NCBI GenBank assembly: GCA_029721515.1
Contig: CM056554.1
Span: 23,561,488-23,625,487 of the forward strand
DNA: 64,000 bases
DNA from: Synanceia verrucosa
Taxonomy: Eukaryota; Chordata; Actinopteri; Perciformes; Synanceiidae
Direction of reading: 5' to 3'
The position numbers were made by a program, and so were the translations under genes. Shown here piece by piece: positions 44,726 to 56,110 of this stretch (positions within the stretch are counted from its first letter, which is position 1; the number at the start of each line of letters is the position of its first letter). The notes beneath the pieces are model-generated. The model was not told the DNA's origin, ran no database searches, and worked only from the letters and a program-made list of their open reading frames with translations.

Positions 44726-45677
44726 GTTATTGTCATGCTCCGTTTGTCTGGTTTTGTTAAGTTTACCATTTTTGTCTTGTGCCTGCATGTTGTCTTGTCT
44801 CTTCCTGTTTTATTTTGAAAGTAACCCTGTCTCCCTCTCATTTCAGATCGCTTCCTTCCGCCTGTGTTTTCCCACGTCTGTGATCGTGAAACCCCACCCT
44901 AATTGTTTCCACCTGTGTCCCCTCATGTCCCCCTCCTGTATAAATAGTCCTGTCATTTGTTTGTCCATCTCAAGTCCTGTCTCCAGTTTCCAGTGTTCCA
45001 GTAATCCCTGATTCTCCAGTGCGCTTTCTGTTTGTAAGTTTCATAGCCTTAGTGCCCGTTTTTGGTTTCTAGGCTTCCCAGTTGATCCTCAGTGTGAGTA
45101 GACCCTGGTAGTTTGTATTTCCTAGTTGACACTCAGTGTGAGTTGACCACAGTAGTTTAGTCTGCCTCCTCTAGTGTAGAGTGAGAGTTTTGATTTGTAA
45201 CTTTTGTAGTTTATTCAGTCCCTCCTCATTGTGCATGAATTGTAGGTGTTTCTTTTTGATTTGTTTCACAGCCTGTCTAGCTTAGCTTAGTGTCCTAGTG
45301 TGCCTGACGCTAGTGTCTTTAGTTTTCTCCCCTTAGTTTCCCCCTTCTTTATGATAGATTTAAGTCATACTTAATTTTTGTGGCCTTAGAAAGCTTTATT
45401 TTCTCAGATATTTGGTTAACGTGTTTTTTCCCCTCACCGCTTTGGTGTGTGGTTTTGATTTATCCCCTTTTATAGTTGAGAGCAGTTTAAAGCAAGGTCT
45501 CCTAGGCGCGCGTCTCCACCTGCCCGGTGACGTACGTGTCTTTCCATCTCCCTGCTGGAACACTGTGCTCTCAGTATTGACATCTGTGCTCAATAAAGAT
45601 CCTTTTGGTTGCACCCAGTACCTGTCTCCTGAGTCGTGCGTTTGGAATCTCCTCAAAAATGGAGCCCTCACAGCTAT
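44726..45677 (+). mobile_element. Solo LTR, family A, 942 bp, inserted in a dispersed repeat
   Basis: The LTR runs from TGTCATGCTC (44731) to GAGCCCTCACA (45672). Flanks are GTTAT (44726-44730) and GCTAT (45673-45677), one mismatch. It has TATAAATAG (44938-44946) and CAATAAAGATCCTTTTGGTT near 45590, a poly-A signal in the usual place. It is the same family as 25413-26229 in the other orientation. It split a repeat that reads CCTCCACCAAGGTTAT before it and GCTATGTTTTCACCAGGGTT after it. Confidence 0.8.
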
Positions 45678-46012
45678 GTTTTCACCAGGGTTTGTTTATT
45701 TGTATGCTGGTTTGCAAAATAACACAAAAAGTTATGAATGGTTTTTGATGAAATTTTCAGGATTGTTCAGAAGTGGCTTAACTCAAAAGTGACTAGTTTT
45801 TGGTGATGATCGGATCCGATTCAAGGTCATCAAGGTCAAATGAAAAGTGACGCCACAGTAGTAACTCAAAAAATGGATGGATTTTGACGAAATTTTCAGG
45901 ATTCATCAATTTTTGGTGGTGATCGGATCCAATTCAAGGTGATCAAATGCAAGGTCACGCCACAGTAATGTATGGGATGTAATGTATATTTTGCATATTT
46001 CTCAATGCTCCA
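45673..46012 (+). repeat. Dispersed repeat with ATGTTTTCACCAGGG start
   Basis: CTATGTTTTCACCAGGGTTT, GATGAAATTTTCAGGATT (twice) and GGTGATGATCGGATCCGATT. About 110 bp is repeated twice inside (45735-45860 and 45870-45965). A widespread animal repeat of uncertain class. Confidence 0.6.
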
Positions 46013-46015
46013 GAG

Positions 46016-46056
46016 CTTCTTGCTGTGAGGCAACAGTGCTACCCACTACACCACAT
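46016..46056 (-). mobile_element. SINE head fragment, antisense
   Basis: CTTGCTGTGAGGCAACAGTG then CTACCCACTACACCAC is the inverse of the SINE head. The tail at 46846-46915 is also antisense but on the wrong side, so these are not two ends of one element. Confidence 0.65.
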
Positions 46057-46379
46057 AATAATATCCAAGCTTTGTTTTGTATTTTGTAATAAATAAATCA
46101 CAACATATATCGTAAATTACATTAATACAACAACTTTGGGGCTGGTTAGTGGCTTTCACCCTTACTGGTTTCTATCTGAGGTTTTAAGAGGACCTGATGG
46201 GGTCAACAATTCAATGGCAGCCGAACCAACTGTCAGACAGGGTCACAGGTCATGTTTGATACTTATCCTCCAGTTGGTTTCTACTTCACTGAATCAGGTT
46301 TAAGATTTTTGTTGAACATGTAATAACTACAAATATATATTTAAGGTATTGAAACCTGTATTGATAAATATTCTAGATA
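46057..46379. other. Unassigned sequence
   Basis: AT-rich. No gene or classified repeat seen. Confidence 0.4.
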
Positions 46380-46833
46380 TTAACTCTTTGAGTGCCAGCT
46401 GTTTTAAAAAACAGACAGTGGCCTGTGCCAGCGTTTTTGCCCATTTTGAGTCATTTTTTATGACCCACAGAATATTTTGTACTATGACTCTGACAAAAAC
46501 AGAATAGCTCAAATGACAGAAGAGACTAGATTTCATTGTGAAAAAAAAGTTTGTTTTTACCTTGTTTCATTCTTGTTTTATCAGAGGTAGAGTAGAGGCC
46601 ACTTCCACCAAAATCACCACTTTTTGTCCAGATTCTTTGTTTTACTCTCTAATCACGATCGTCTCCACTTCTTGCTTTGATCTCTGTGGCTTATAATGTC
46701 TCTTTATGCTCCGACTACAAATCCCAGAAGCCCCAATATTACTCACAGGCTGTCTGAGAGAGCATCCTCTTGTACCTGCTGCTGAAAAAAACACACTGTA
46801 ATGTATATACGTCTATGGCACTCAAAGAGTTAA
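46380..46833 (-). mobile_element. TTAA-flanked MITE (piggyBac-type), copy 2, complete
   Basis: TTAA lies at both 46380-46383 and 46830-46833. The ends are CTCTTTGAGTGCCA and its exact inverse TGGCACTCAAAGAG, a perfect 14-bp TIR. The interior carries the family's landmarks in the opposite orientation to copy 1. TTAA targets are the mark of piggyBac transposition. No transposase is encoded. Confidence 0.85.
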
Positions 46834-46845
46834 CACTGAATAAAA

Positions 46846-46915
46846 TTCAGCCTATCCCAGCTGTCTTAGGGCGGAAGGCAGGGTACACCCTGGACAAGTC
46901 GCCACCTCATCGCAG
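46846..46915 (-). mobile_element. SINE tail fragment, antisense
   Basis: CAGCCTATCCCAGCTGTCTT, AGGGCGGAAGGCAGGGTACA and GTCGCCACCTCATCGCAGG are the inverse of the SINE 3' part at 1150-1225. Confidence 0.75.
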
Positions 46916-47689
46916 GACTAAAGCACAACATCTAGCTGCCAAATATTGTGGTAGCTGTTTGCTCATTTCGAAGTTGCTACAAAAACGTACCTAATAGTAA
47001 AAACACCTGTGTAGTTTTTCGTTTTTAAAAATAATATTATTCCTTCCACCCAAGCGAACCTCAACAAAACGCAGTCATTGTTTCACAGCCTGAAATGCCA
47101 ACAATGACCTCTTCACACACCTAAAAACACACAAATCACAACCACGCTCTCGACTCTTAAGATATGTAATTTGAGAATGGCTTTGATGACAGCTGCTTTT
47201 ACATGCCGAACACTGTAGAATTAGACAAACAAACAGGCTATTCAGTGAACAGTTATTATAGGGCAGACACGGAGACAAGGCCTCAAATGCTTAGTTACTG
47301 ATACTCTGGGGAAACTTGCTCTTTGTGGTGGTGTTGGTTTGGAATTTGCAGGAGGATGACAGAAGTGTGAGGCACGGGTCAATCCTGCTTTGAAAGCCGC
47401 TCGAGGTGTCTGCAACAAAGGAGGCTGAATCACCTTGTTTCTTTTTCTGTCACCTGGTTAACTTCGCCTGCAGGGTCACCTCATCCAGTGACAACCTCTG
47501 CTTTTTATGACCATGACTGCAGGTTGACCCTGAGAAGCCCACGGCAGGTTTATGACAGACAGAGAATGCCCTTAAATTAGCAGAGTGACGGCAGCTTTTA
47601 AATGTGTGTTCAGTGTTTTTCTTTCTCTTTTGTTAACCCCATTCACATTTTCCCCATTGTTCCCTGTCAACTCTGAGTATGAATAGCCA
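46916..47689. other. Unassigned sequence
   Basis: No gene or classified repeat recognised. Confidence 0.4.
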
Positions 47690-47965
47690 ACATTGAGATG
47701 GTTTACATCATTATTTTATTTAGAAAATAAAGCAGATGTTTAATTTTGTGTCTGTACACGACTTCCTGTCCCATACAATCTGCTCTGTGCTGAATTCATG
47801 CACCGTGTGCCAACGTCCGACAAAAATAGAAGCTCTGTCGATTTGTTTCACGTCAGCGGTGTTCCATGTTCAGTAGAAACTGACACATTGGCTTGAATAG
47901 AAACGTATGGGTCCAACAAAACATCGTAATCGTCATCCACATCCGGTGGAAATTAGGGGTTAGGC
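47690..47965 (+). repeat. Dispersed repeat B, copy 3
   Basis: CAGATGTTTAATTTTGTGTC, CACGACTTCCTGTC, GTGCTGAATTCATGCACCGT, AAAATAGAAGCTCTGTCGAT and GGTGGAAATTAGGGGTTAG. It is the longest of the three copies and contains the parts seen separately at 32230 and 33985. Confidence 0.7.
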
Positions 47966-49054
47966 AGGAGGAATATGGCAGCTCTGCGGCAAGACAGCGG
48001 CAGTGAGTCAGCTCCTACCTTGTGTTTGACAGCAGAGAGCAAATGAACTTCCTCTGACCATGATTCTTCTCCAGTCCACTATTCAGCAGGTTAAAGCCTC
48101 TTTTTAGTCTTGAGGATTTCAAAATATCCTTGATTTCCTGTTGACTTGATTTCCTGTCATACAGTCAAGATCCACAATATCAGTCTCCAGCTCTCGGATA
48201 GATCTGGTGTGCTGCTGACATAAAGTTTGATCTTCACCTTTCCCACTATTGCCTTATAAAGCCAAACTCTCTCTTCCTCTGTTTCAAACCAGTTCAAAAA
48301 AAGCTTCTCTAGAATTAAATTTCCAAAGGGTATTTTTAGATAACATATTTCTGAGAACATTACATAAAGCCAAGCAATGATTCGTCAATCCTACAAGCCT
48401 TGATTGCAGCACCATGATGCTTAAAAGAATAGCCGCGCTAAGATCACTAAGTTGAGCCCATGGCTACTGTCTGGCGCTGTCTTCTCCACATGTCTATCAG
48501 GACATAAGAGTACGAAATCCCCAGCTAAGAATAAATAATCTCATGAGCCACAGTCCTTTAATTTCTCATTTTTTCTAAAAACAAGCCCCTGTGAGTCTCT
48601 TGCAAAAACACATCAATCTTTTTTCAGTCTTGCAGTTTTATTATATATATTTATATTTATATTATATTTTAATCGTCAGTTTCTTTAGAACGAAAAAGGG
48701 TTCGAATTATCATCTGAGTCGCAAGGCTTGCGGATTTTTTTTTTTTTTTTTAACTATTTATTTAGGCTTTCATACAATAAGAAGCAAAACATATAACAAA
48801 ACAGAACATCCGAGACAAGCGGGACATGGGGAGAAAAAAAAAAAAAAAAAAAAGGAGACTTAAATTAAAACATGCTAGATATTGTGATATTTAAGCACAG
48901 GTGTTCAAAGAAAAAATAAACACACAATATGTGTACACATACATAGCGCCCCGTGCCAGGGTCCACAGGTGAAACAACCCAGCAAGGTTTTAACAATTCA
49001 AATAGTCTTCAACCATGTGCCACCTCTGCTCAAAAAGGGCCATTTTGGGAAATT
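47966..49054 (-). other. Possible decayed LINE endonuclease region, otherwise unassigned
   Basis: On the minus strand near 48590-48610 KIDVFLQETH resembles the LQETH motif of LINE endonucleases. Near 48540 FLAGDF resembles the later GDF motif, in another frame. The frame 48157-48360 (TEEERVWLYKAIVGKVKIKL) has no recognised domain. A poly-T run (48736-48751) and a poly-A run (48834-48853) lie near. Too weak for a firm call. Confidence 0.25.
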
Positions 49055-49905
49055 TTAACCCTTAGAAATCAGGGGTATAATTGGCTGTTTTTGACTTCTT
49101 TTTGATTCCCTTTATATTTCACCTTAAAACAATTTACCTTGCCTAGTTTGGTGTCATTTTTTTCAACACAACCTTGCCTTTGTCACCAAACAGTGTTTTT
49201 TTTCATTTTGACACACTGTATTGACACATTGGACCTAAAACCACTCAAAAACAAACATTCAAGTAAGCAAAAAGTTGATTACTTTACTGAGAAAACCACA
49301 GGCGTGTCTAACGAACTGTTTTTATAACTTAGATTGAACATATGAAGAGTGAATTTCAAAAACTTATGGGCAAATGTAGCAAAAAACATTTCCAAGGTGT
49401 GTCATTGCACCTTTGATCCTCCTGGAGTCAGCACACACACTTAACGCCTGCCTTTGGTGGCTTTTTGCCCAGCGTCAGTGGCCATTACTACTACAGCATT
49501 CGTTTATATTTTTCCCTAGCAACTGTGACAAAGATCAACAGTGGTGGTGGTGTTATTTTCCACCAATAGCAGAGTGGCTTTCATGTTTTTGTTCTTGCAA
49601 GCAATTTCGCCACCCGTACTTCAGCTGTCTTTGCCGTTTCAATGTTTCAACCTGCAGCAAATGCGCAGTGAACGTGACCCGAATGCAGTGGAAATACTCC
49701 GGAAAAAAAAACTGAGTAAATTATTTACCATAACTCTGGACTTATTTGGTCTATCAACACAATTTTAAAAACTGGTATGTTGTTTGAAGTCCGCTCTTTC
49801 AAAACAAGTTGAAACAGAGTAGCGCTGTGTCTCACTGCTACCCCGGCTGAAATTGATCATGTGATTTGGACGCACCGGGTGCTTCCGTGGACCTTTATGG
49901 GTTAA
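49055..49905. mobile_element. Candidate TTAA-flanked element, 843 bp
   Basis: TTAA lies at 49055-49058 and 49902-49905. The ends are CCCTTAGAAATCAGG and, inverted, CCCATAAAGGTCC, a short imperfect TIR starting with CCC as in piggyBac elements. The interior has two overlapping frames (49413-49768) with no transposase motif. Could be a piggyBac-type non-autonomous element, or chance. Confidence 0.45.
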
Positions 49906-50331
49906 TACTCTTTATATAAACTATGCATTTTAATGATATTTTTGAATGTAATTGTCAGTTGTGAAAAGAGCAACATGACAGTTACTTGGTAGAGGAAGCA
50001 CTGAAAGAATAAATCTATGGACAGTTAGTTAGTTAGGAATGCTAACGCATTAACTTCCGTAACTCTGTTTAGACAAACTGCCTGAAATGTGTTACCAGAT
50101 TGGTGCTGGCAGATAATGAAGCAGAACTCCATTCAAAAAATCAAGGAAACTAACAATGCAGTCGGAACTAAGGATCAAACACGCTGATAAAATTAGATTA
50201 CCATCGTTTCTTGATCTGTCCAAGCTTCTCCTGTAATTCAGCAAACAAATAATCCACCAAAGAGCATCGTTAAAGTATTAATTTGTCATGTGAAAGAGAC
50301 GATCTTCTCTTAAACACAGTGATTTTAGCAG

Positions 50332-50334
<3 letters not shown>
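49906..50334. other. Unassigned sequence
   Basis: No gene or classified repeat seen. Confidence 0.4.

Positions 50335-50390
<56 letters not shown>
50335..50390 (+). repeat. (AT)n microsatellite
   Basis: About 27 AT units. Confidence 0.95.
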
Positions 50391-50393
<3 letters not shown>

Positions 50394-51473
50394 GGCTGTT
50401 AGCATGATTAGCATGTATCTGGCAACACATTTCACAATGTTTGTCCAAGTAGAGTTACCACCGTGCAAATTAGCGCGTTAACACATTCTCACTTCTTGGG
50501 ACACAAAAATCTGTGTAGATTTATGGCTACAACTGTGTTTATACGCAAAGACATAATCCTGCAGAAGTATTATTTTTGACAGATTTATATACAGTCCTTA
50601 TTTCCACAGTTTCCCATAAATGGATGTACAAATAAATATGTTACATATGAACAATTGAGCTCCAACCATTAACACACCAAAGAAAGCAGCTTAACTGTGT
50701 TGCAACATCAATGATGCCTAACAGCTATTATTACACATGGGAATGTGCAAATTGATCTTATTTTCTACTAACCTTCATCACAGTGACATCTCAGTCATAA
50801 TTATCAGAGGGATCAGTGATTAATTCAGAGTGCTTATACTGAAACAGACTTCACAGATGGCTTCACAAAGAAAAGTGTAGCTTGAATGTAAATAAGAAAA
50901 GGACATGCATGACTAACACACATAATTCAAATTTTGATTGACTGCAAAATCTGTGAAAGTGTAAACGACCTAAACACTGTTTTACAGTAAGGTTACGTCT
51001 CCCAGCTTGTATTTCATGTCTGCCTTATCATTTGACCTGAAGCAATCTCAGCTAGAACTATTGTCTGGTCTTAAGCGCAGCATGCATTCTTTTATGAATA
51101 TCCTTTGAGTAAAAACAACAACTCCTCCTTTGTCACATAAAATATGTGAATTTGTTATGTAACTGTTATGTAACTGAAAATGCCTATTGCACAACAGTAT
51201 GTCACACTTTTTGTCATTTTGCAACAGCACTCGTACTATCATAAGAGGATCTGGCATTCCTCCATTGGGAACCGATTTCAGACGTGAGGCGTGAACTTTG
51301 TTTAAGATTGAAATTGGATCTGATTTTACCCAATCACTAACATTTGGTCGTGATGTATGTAATGCCCCGCGTGTGAATCTTGCATGAATCATGAATCTTA
51401 CAGGAAGTTGTGTACGCTATAAACAACCACCCCCCAGTGCCACGAGGGAAGTGCTGTTGTCGAAACGAACAAG
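50391..51473. other. Unassigned, with a hAT-MITE-like scrap
   Basis: TTAGGGCTGTTAGCATGATT at 50391 and AAATTAGCGCGTTAACAC at 50467 resemble parts of a fish hAT MITE. No full ends or duplication. Nothing else recognised. Confidence 0.35.
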
Positions 51474-52625
51474 ATGACTGTGAACAAGAGCTGCAAGCTC
51501 TGTGAAACAAATTTAAGAGTTGGTGGAATTCTTGGAAACAGCAAATTAATATTCAACAGAAATGCAATAATATTGCATCTCAGTTGACAAAGCTTGGGTT
51601 TCATAATGGAGAACACACCGCTGCGTTCATACCGTGTCTGCCGCAAATGCTGCGCTTCTATCTCGAGGCTACTGTGGGATAACAAAGTTTTGCAAAAATG
51701 GAAACTGAAGGTTGTGGAGACCTGTTTGGATAATGATGGCACCGCTTCTGGCTCCACTGACAAAAAAGACTGGGAGTCCATCCATTCAAAAACACCAAGA
51801 GCAGTGAAAAAGTCCAGAACATCAGCCGACTTGCCATTACCAACAAGAAGCAGTGTGACCGAGGTTGGAAATGTAACGTTGTACAAGAAATTGTTTGTCG
51901 GTCAGTCTCCGTCATGCTGTTTTTTAGGTATTACAACATACCAGTGAAGCATCCATGTAATTCATGAAATATAGCCTACTTTAAATTGTCACATAATTAC
52001 ATCGCCGAGCCTCAAGTCTCCAAATTTTGCCATCCCCCTCATGGCAAAATGAATGTTGTGTGATTAGCTATTTTCTGCCTCCAGTAGGCTAAGGTAGTAG
52101 TAACGTTAGCAGCAGTGCTGGCTACTTGCACTGATCAAGCCTATATACACTCCCAACACTTTTACTGTAGGCCCACATATTGCTAATATCTTATTTGGGC
52201 CTACATTGGTGGCTAATATGTTTTGGTATGGTAATTACATCCATGTCAGAGCCAGTAAGGCAGAAGGAGAATCAAAACTTTAACTAATTTATTTAACCCG
52301 CATTCAGCATGCCATAGACCCACTACCTCTCTGGCAGTTCTGCCATGTCTGTGATAAACCTAATGTATTTCTTATCATTCTATACTACACCTTTTTGTTT
52401 TTTTTTCAGATTGTGATCACCTATGACCTTCACTCTAAGCAGGGATTGTGGAGAATTTAGCAAAGCAGAAGTTTGCCACAACTGCCAACCTCATTGCACG
52501 CAATTGTCAAGGAATGGACAATTTACAAGTCAGTGTATAGGAGGTAGTGGAGGCTGACTGTGTGGCCCTCTGTTACCAACAGAACCACTTAATGCTGTGG
52601 AGGGCAAGTGCTCTTGCCCTCCAAT
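51474..52625 (+). pseudogene. Cysteine-rich N-terminal domain protein of a repeated family, two exons, decayed
   Basis: From ATG 51474: MTVNKSCKLCETNLRVGGIL, then GNSKLIFNRNA, an in-frame stop, and MENTPLRSYRVCRKCCASIS with WDNKVLQKWK. The CxxC...CxxC spacing resembles a ZAD-like treble-clef domain. A basic tail follows (TPRAVKKSRTSADLPLP). After a likely intron (donor near 51926, acceptor near 52410) a second exon reads NLAKQKFATTANLIARNCQG, a stop, then VVEADCVALCYQQNHLMLWR and ALALQSFS. Many uncharacterised fish proteins show this order (Cys domain, then a C..LC..L..FS segment). Probably an element's accessory or transposase N-terminus; function not known. Confidence 0.45.
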
Positions 52626-52635
52626 CATTTTCAGC

Positions 52636-52738
52636 CACGACAACACACACTGCCACAGAGACTGCCACGACAACACGCACCACCACAGAGACCGCCACGA
52701 CAACGAGCACCGCCACAGAGACCGCCATGACAACAAGC
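52636..52738 (+). repeat. 24-bp tandem repeat, about four units
   Basis: Units like CCACAGAGACCGCCACGACA plus ACAC or GCAC. They translate as a TET-ATTT string, but this is a repeat at the end of the decayed frame. Confidence 0.8.
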
Positions 52739-52826
52739 AACAAGGAGGTGGATGCCCTGGACATATTCACTCTGGCTGTCAGATGAAGACATGGCTGATT
52801 TGGGTGTTGCTCCATTGTCTGCTCCA

Positions 52827-53705
52827 GTCAAGTCAAGTCAGGTTTATTTGTATAGCCCAATATCACAAATAATGAATTTGCCCCATTGGGCTTTACAATC
52901 TGTACAGGATATGACACCCTCTGTCCTTTACAAATGACCATCGCATCGACTAAGGAAAAACTCCCCAAAAAAACTTTTATCAGGGAAAAAGAAACAGAAG
53001 AAACTTCAGGAAGAGCAACAGAGGAGGGATCCCTCTTCCAGGATGGACAGACGTGCAATAGATGCCATGTGTACAGAATAACAACAATGAAAACATATTA
53101 ACACTACATACAAAATTGTATGAAAATGTCCAACTCAATATAACAACAGCTAATATACAGTGTATATATAGAATTGTATGAGAGTGTCCAAGGGGATGAA
53201 GAGCATCATCAAGCTATCAGCAAAGGATGAGAAGCACGTCTTCCTCTCCACCACGCCAACCAGAAGAAGACTGGGCAGCACGTCCGCCTCTCCACCACAC
53301 CAACCAGAAGAAGCCTGTGCAAAATGTCCTCCTCTCCACCACACCAACCAGAAGAAGCCTGTGCAGCATGTCTTCCTCTCCACCACACCAACCAGAAGAA
53401 GCCTGTGCAGCGCGTCTTCCACTCCACCACACCAAACAGGAGAAGCCTCCGCAAGATGATCTTGTCACCACCACGTCACTCAGCACCAGAAGATGAAGCC
53501 TGACTGGTCTGCACAACCACTACTCCACCAGGTAGACTGGATCCATGGATACCTGTGAGATGAGAACGCACAGGGACTACAAGGCACAAAACTAATCTGC
53601 AGCATGTGTTAAAGGGAGGAAGAGTAAACACATCCTCTTCTCCACTACTCTAACAGATACAACCTGAGCAGCATCGCCTCTTCTCCATCTCACCACCATG
53701 ACGAC
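52827..53705 (-). mobile_element. L2-type LINE, 3' UTR only
   Basis: The minus strand ends in a (TTGAC)n tail (52827-52842). It matches the 3' UTR of the LINE at 57548-60410 in order: TATAGCCCAATATCACAAAT, ACTAAGGAAAAACTCCCC, GAGGAGGGATCCCTCTTCCA and GGACAGACGTGCAATAGATG. Similarity stops near 53703 at CACCATGACGACAG, so the copy is 5'-truncated, as is usual for LINEs. It holds a VNTR (53237-53455) longer than that of its relative. Confidence 0.85.
53237..53455 (+). repeat. 44-bp tandem repeat in a LINE 3' UTR, five units
   Basis: Units of the form TGTCTTCCTCTCCACCACAC, CAACCAGAAGAAGCCTGTGC, AGCA. The related LINE at 57.5 kb has two units (57968-58052). The long frames on both strands across this region (SSPPHQPEEACA and so on) come from the repeat. 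Confidence 0.85.
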
Positions 53706-54789
53706 AGTCCATCCAATCTCTCCTACACCTCTAATATATGCTATAATATTTGGCAATCTGGACTTTTGCATTCAGACACATCATCAGTCCATCAGTCACA
53801 CCAACAAGTCCATACATTGGATCCACCATGTGTGTCATTGACAGAGTCAACTCACTCCACATGGCCAAGACAAACCAGCAAATACTTTGACCAGTTACGA
53901 TTGCTTCCTGGATCTGACATACAAACCAGTATGTGATGGGATTTTGTGGTGTTGGGAAGCCGTATCCAGACAAATTATTTGGAGGCATTCAAGACCTTTT
54001 CAAGTGTAGTTGTTCACCACATCCCCCACCAGTTCTCTGAAGAGAACACATGTATGTTTCAGGTCCTTCAACTATCAAATGAAACACATCATTGTCTAAT
54101 ATCAGAATGCAAATTTTAGATGAAATGCATGAAATGCATGTCAGATTATTTTATTTAGCATGCTAACACTTTTTTTTAACATTGCACCTTCTAACTATGG
54201 CGCCCACTTGGACTTCTACTCAAGGTTGAGACACAAACTGCTGACTTGGTGGATGTGCTCCAGTATCTCCAGCAGGAGTAAATATCAATGTCATTCAATA
54301 ATCACTTTATCAATTCCCAAAGCAGATTTTTCCATTGATTTAAGGTTCAGGGTTTTTAAAAGTTTAGCTTTTTCCTCTGTAAATGCCTGTAAGAAAAAAT
54401 TATTCTGTTTAAATTGATACCCTTTTTGGTCAGGGGAGACCGACTGATGGAGGAGAATTGCCAGAATGTCCAGTTTGCCTTTTAGGACAGAGAGGACTTT
54501 GAGTACTGGCATGCCCTCAGTAATCTCTTTGAGGTTTGTATACTATTCATGAACTACACTTTCATTACAGGCATCTACTACAACTTCACTTTCTATTGCT
54601 GTTATAGAAGTATTGGTGTCTGTTCTGTTTTCTGACAACTTTTTCAAAGAGTATTTGATTTGTATGTGTTAGAAATATATCATCAGATTTTCTTTAATGA
54701 AGCATCTGCAAAAGACCATAGTACAGACCTCACCAACATGAATCTATTGAGGTACTTGGTCACAAAACAACAGAATTGTGTGTCTTCAA
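53706..54789. other. Unassigned; one coding-like minus-strand frame
   Basis: The minus-strand frame at 54291-54512 (GKLDILAILLHQSVSPDQKG, FTEEKAKLLKTLNLKSMEKS) looks protein-like but is not recognised. It lies on the same strand as the helicase fragment downstream in this list. Nothing else found. Confidence 0.3.
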
Positions 54790-55405
54790 ATGATGACCCT
54801 TATGAAAGAAAAATATCTTCACCATTATATTATGTGAAATATATTACAGTATATTCTATTATTTCCCAATACATTTTCCAATATATTACATACTGAAAAT
54901 ACATGCAACAATATATTACTGACAAATATATAATACAATATATTATACACTGGTGTAATATATTGCAAAATATACAAACTATTGACACTTTGACTATATG
55001 GAATAATATATCCCACAATATATACAATTTTGTGTGTATTAATAGCCACCATAATGTATTGTGATTTATATGGGAAAATGTATTGGTAATGTATGTAATC
55101 ATGTAGTGTCTCATGATATTAAATATATGGTATAACATATTATAAATAGATTAAAATTCATGTGGAAACATACATGAAACATATGTACAGACTAAGCTTG
55201 CCTGTTACTTGAAGAATAACAGCATGTTCAACAAGATATGTCCTGTCAGTATCAGCTGGGTCAAAATCAATTATCCAACTGATGGGAATGATGCTGGTTG
55301 TATCTATGTCAGGTCCCTTCACCCAACTAACAAGGACAAATCCATAGTTTCACATGTTTGTAACTGAAATCTACTTAATGTTGCGTCTCCTCCTTCCTTG
55401 TTGCA
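54790..55405 (-). mobile_element. AT-rich repeat with a coding scrap, copy 2
   Basis: Matches 23480-23830 and 24405-24640 in order, with an internal deletion of about 0.57 kb. The minus-strand coding block (SWVKGPDIDTTSIIPISW and on) is conserved in both copies. It lies next to the helicase fragment on the same strand. Confidence 0.65.
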
Positions 55406-55565
55406 GTTTGTCCGCTTCGCTTCTTCGAAAACATATAATGCTCTTTTTGGTCTTGACTGCAATATATTTTTCTATGTATCAGTATATACCCATTTATTTT
55501 CTCAGAATATATTGCAACATATTGGAAAATATAAATACTAAATGTCATGTATGGGAATATATTGC

Positions 55566-56110
55566 CTAATATATAGCATGATATTTTCCAATGTACTGCA
55601 ATATATTTTTCTTTCGTAAGGGTACCTCTTCCTCCATCTTATAATTCTGTGCAGTGTTGTGTATGATGCCATGAGATGGCTGACCATTTCTTCCAGCCCT
55701 CCCCACCTGTTGTATTATGGACTCTAGGTCCCCTGGGACCCCATACATCACCACGTGTGAAACGAGGGAAATTCAGGCCCATTCCTAAATCTGTGGTTAC
55801 AACAACTACATGGAAATTCCCTTCACCCGCCAGTGAAGCCAACATTCTGTCCTTGTTTTGGGGGAGGGTCTTGTTGTGGAACATACCTATCAGGAGGTTG
55901 TCACTGTTATGGTCTTGATCACAGTCTATCCAGGTGTAGTCTTGTAGTTCAGCCTCCAAGTAAGAAAAAACTCTCCCCACTGTTTTCAGAGATAGACAGT
56001 ATAAAGTACAGGCTGCATGGACGAGCCCTTGTCCTTTACATGTTGCACAAGCCAGTCTACGCAGTTCAGTTGTTGCTGGGCACCTTGCACAATCCAAGAC
56101 GGTACATATG
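55566..56110 (-). pseudogene. RecQ-like helicase fragment, C-terminal helicase core
   Basis: On the minus strand: LYCLSLKTVGRVFSYLEAEL, MFHNKTLPQNKDRMLASLAG, FHVVVVTTDLGMGLNFPRFT (helicase motif V region), a frame change, then VVMYGVPGDLESIIQQVGRA and GRNGQPSHGIIHN (motif VI, QxxGRAGRxG). This is the second RecA-like domain of a RecQ-type superfamily 2 helicase. The ATP-binding first domain is not seen. The frame break and lack of a partner make it a pseudogene. It could be a relic of a cellular RecQ gene or of a helicase-carrying transposon. Confidence 0.7.

Noticed and set aside
46016..46915. A single antisense SINE with head at 46016 and tail at 46846
   Set aside because: For a minus-strand SINE the tail must come first on the plus strand; here the order is reversed, and a complete MITE lies between.
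52547..52872. Thr/Glu-rich or His-rich repeat protein
   Set aside because: A 24-bp tandem repeat read in several frames; only the stretch before it looks like former coding sequence.
53209..53516. Overlapping frames on both strands with repeated SSPPHQPEEA or GWCGGEED
   Set aside because: They are products of the 44-bp VNTR in a LINE 3' UTR.
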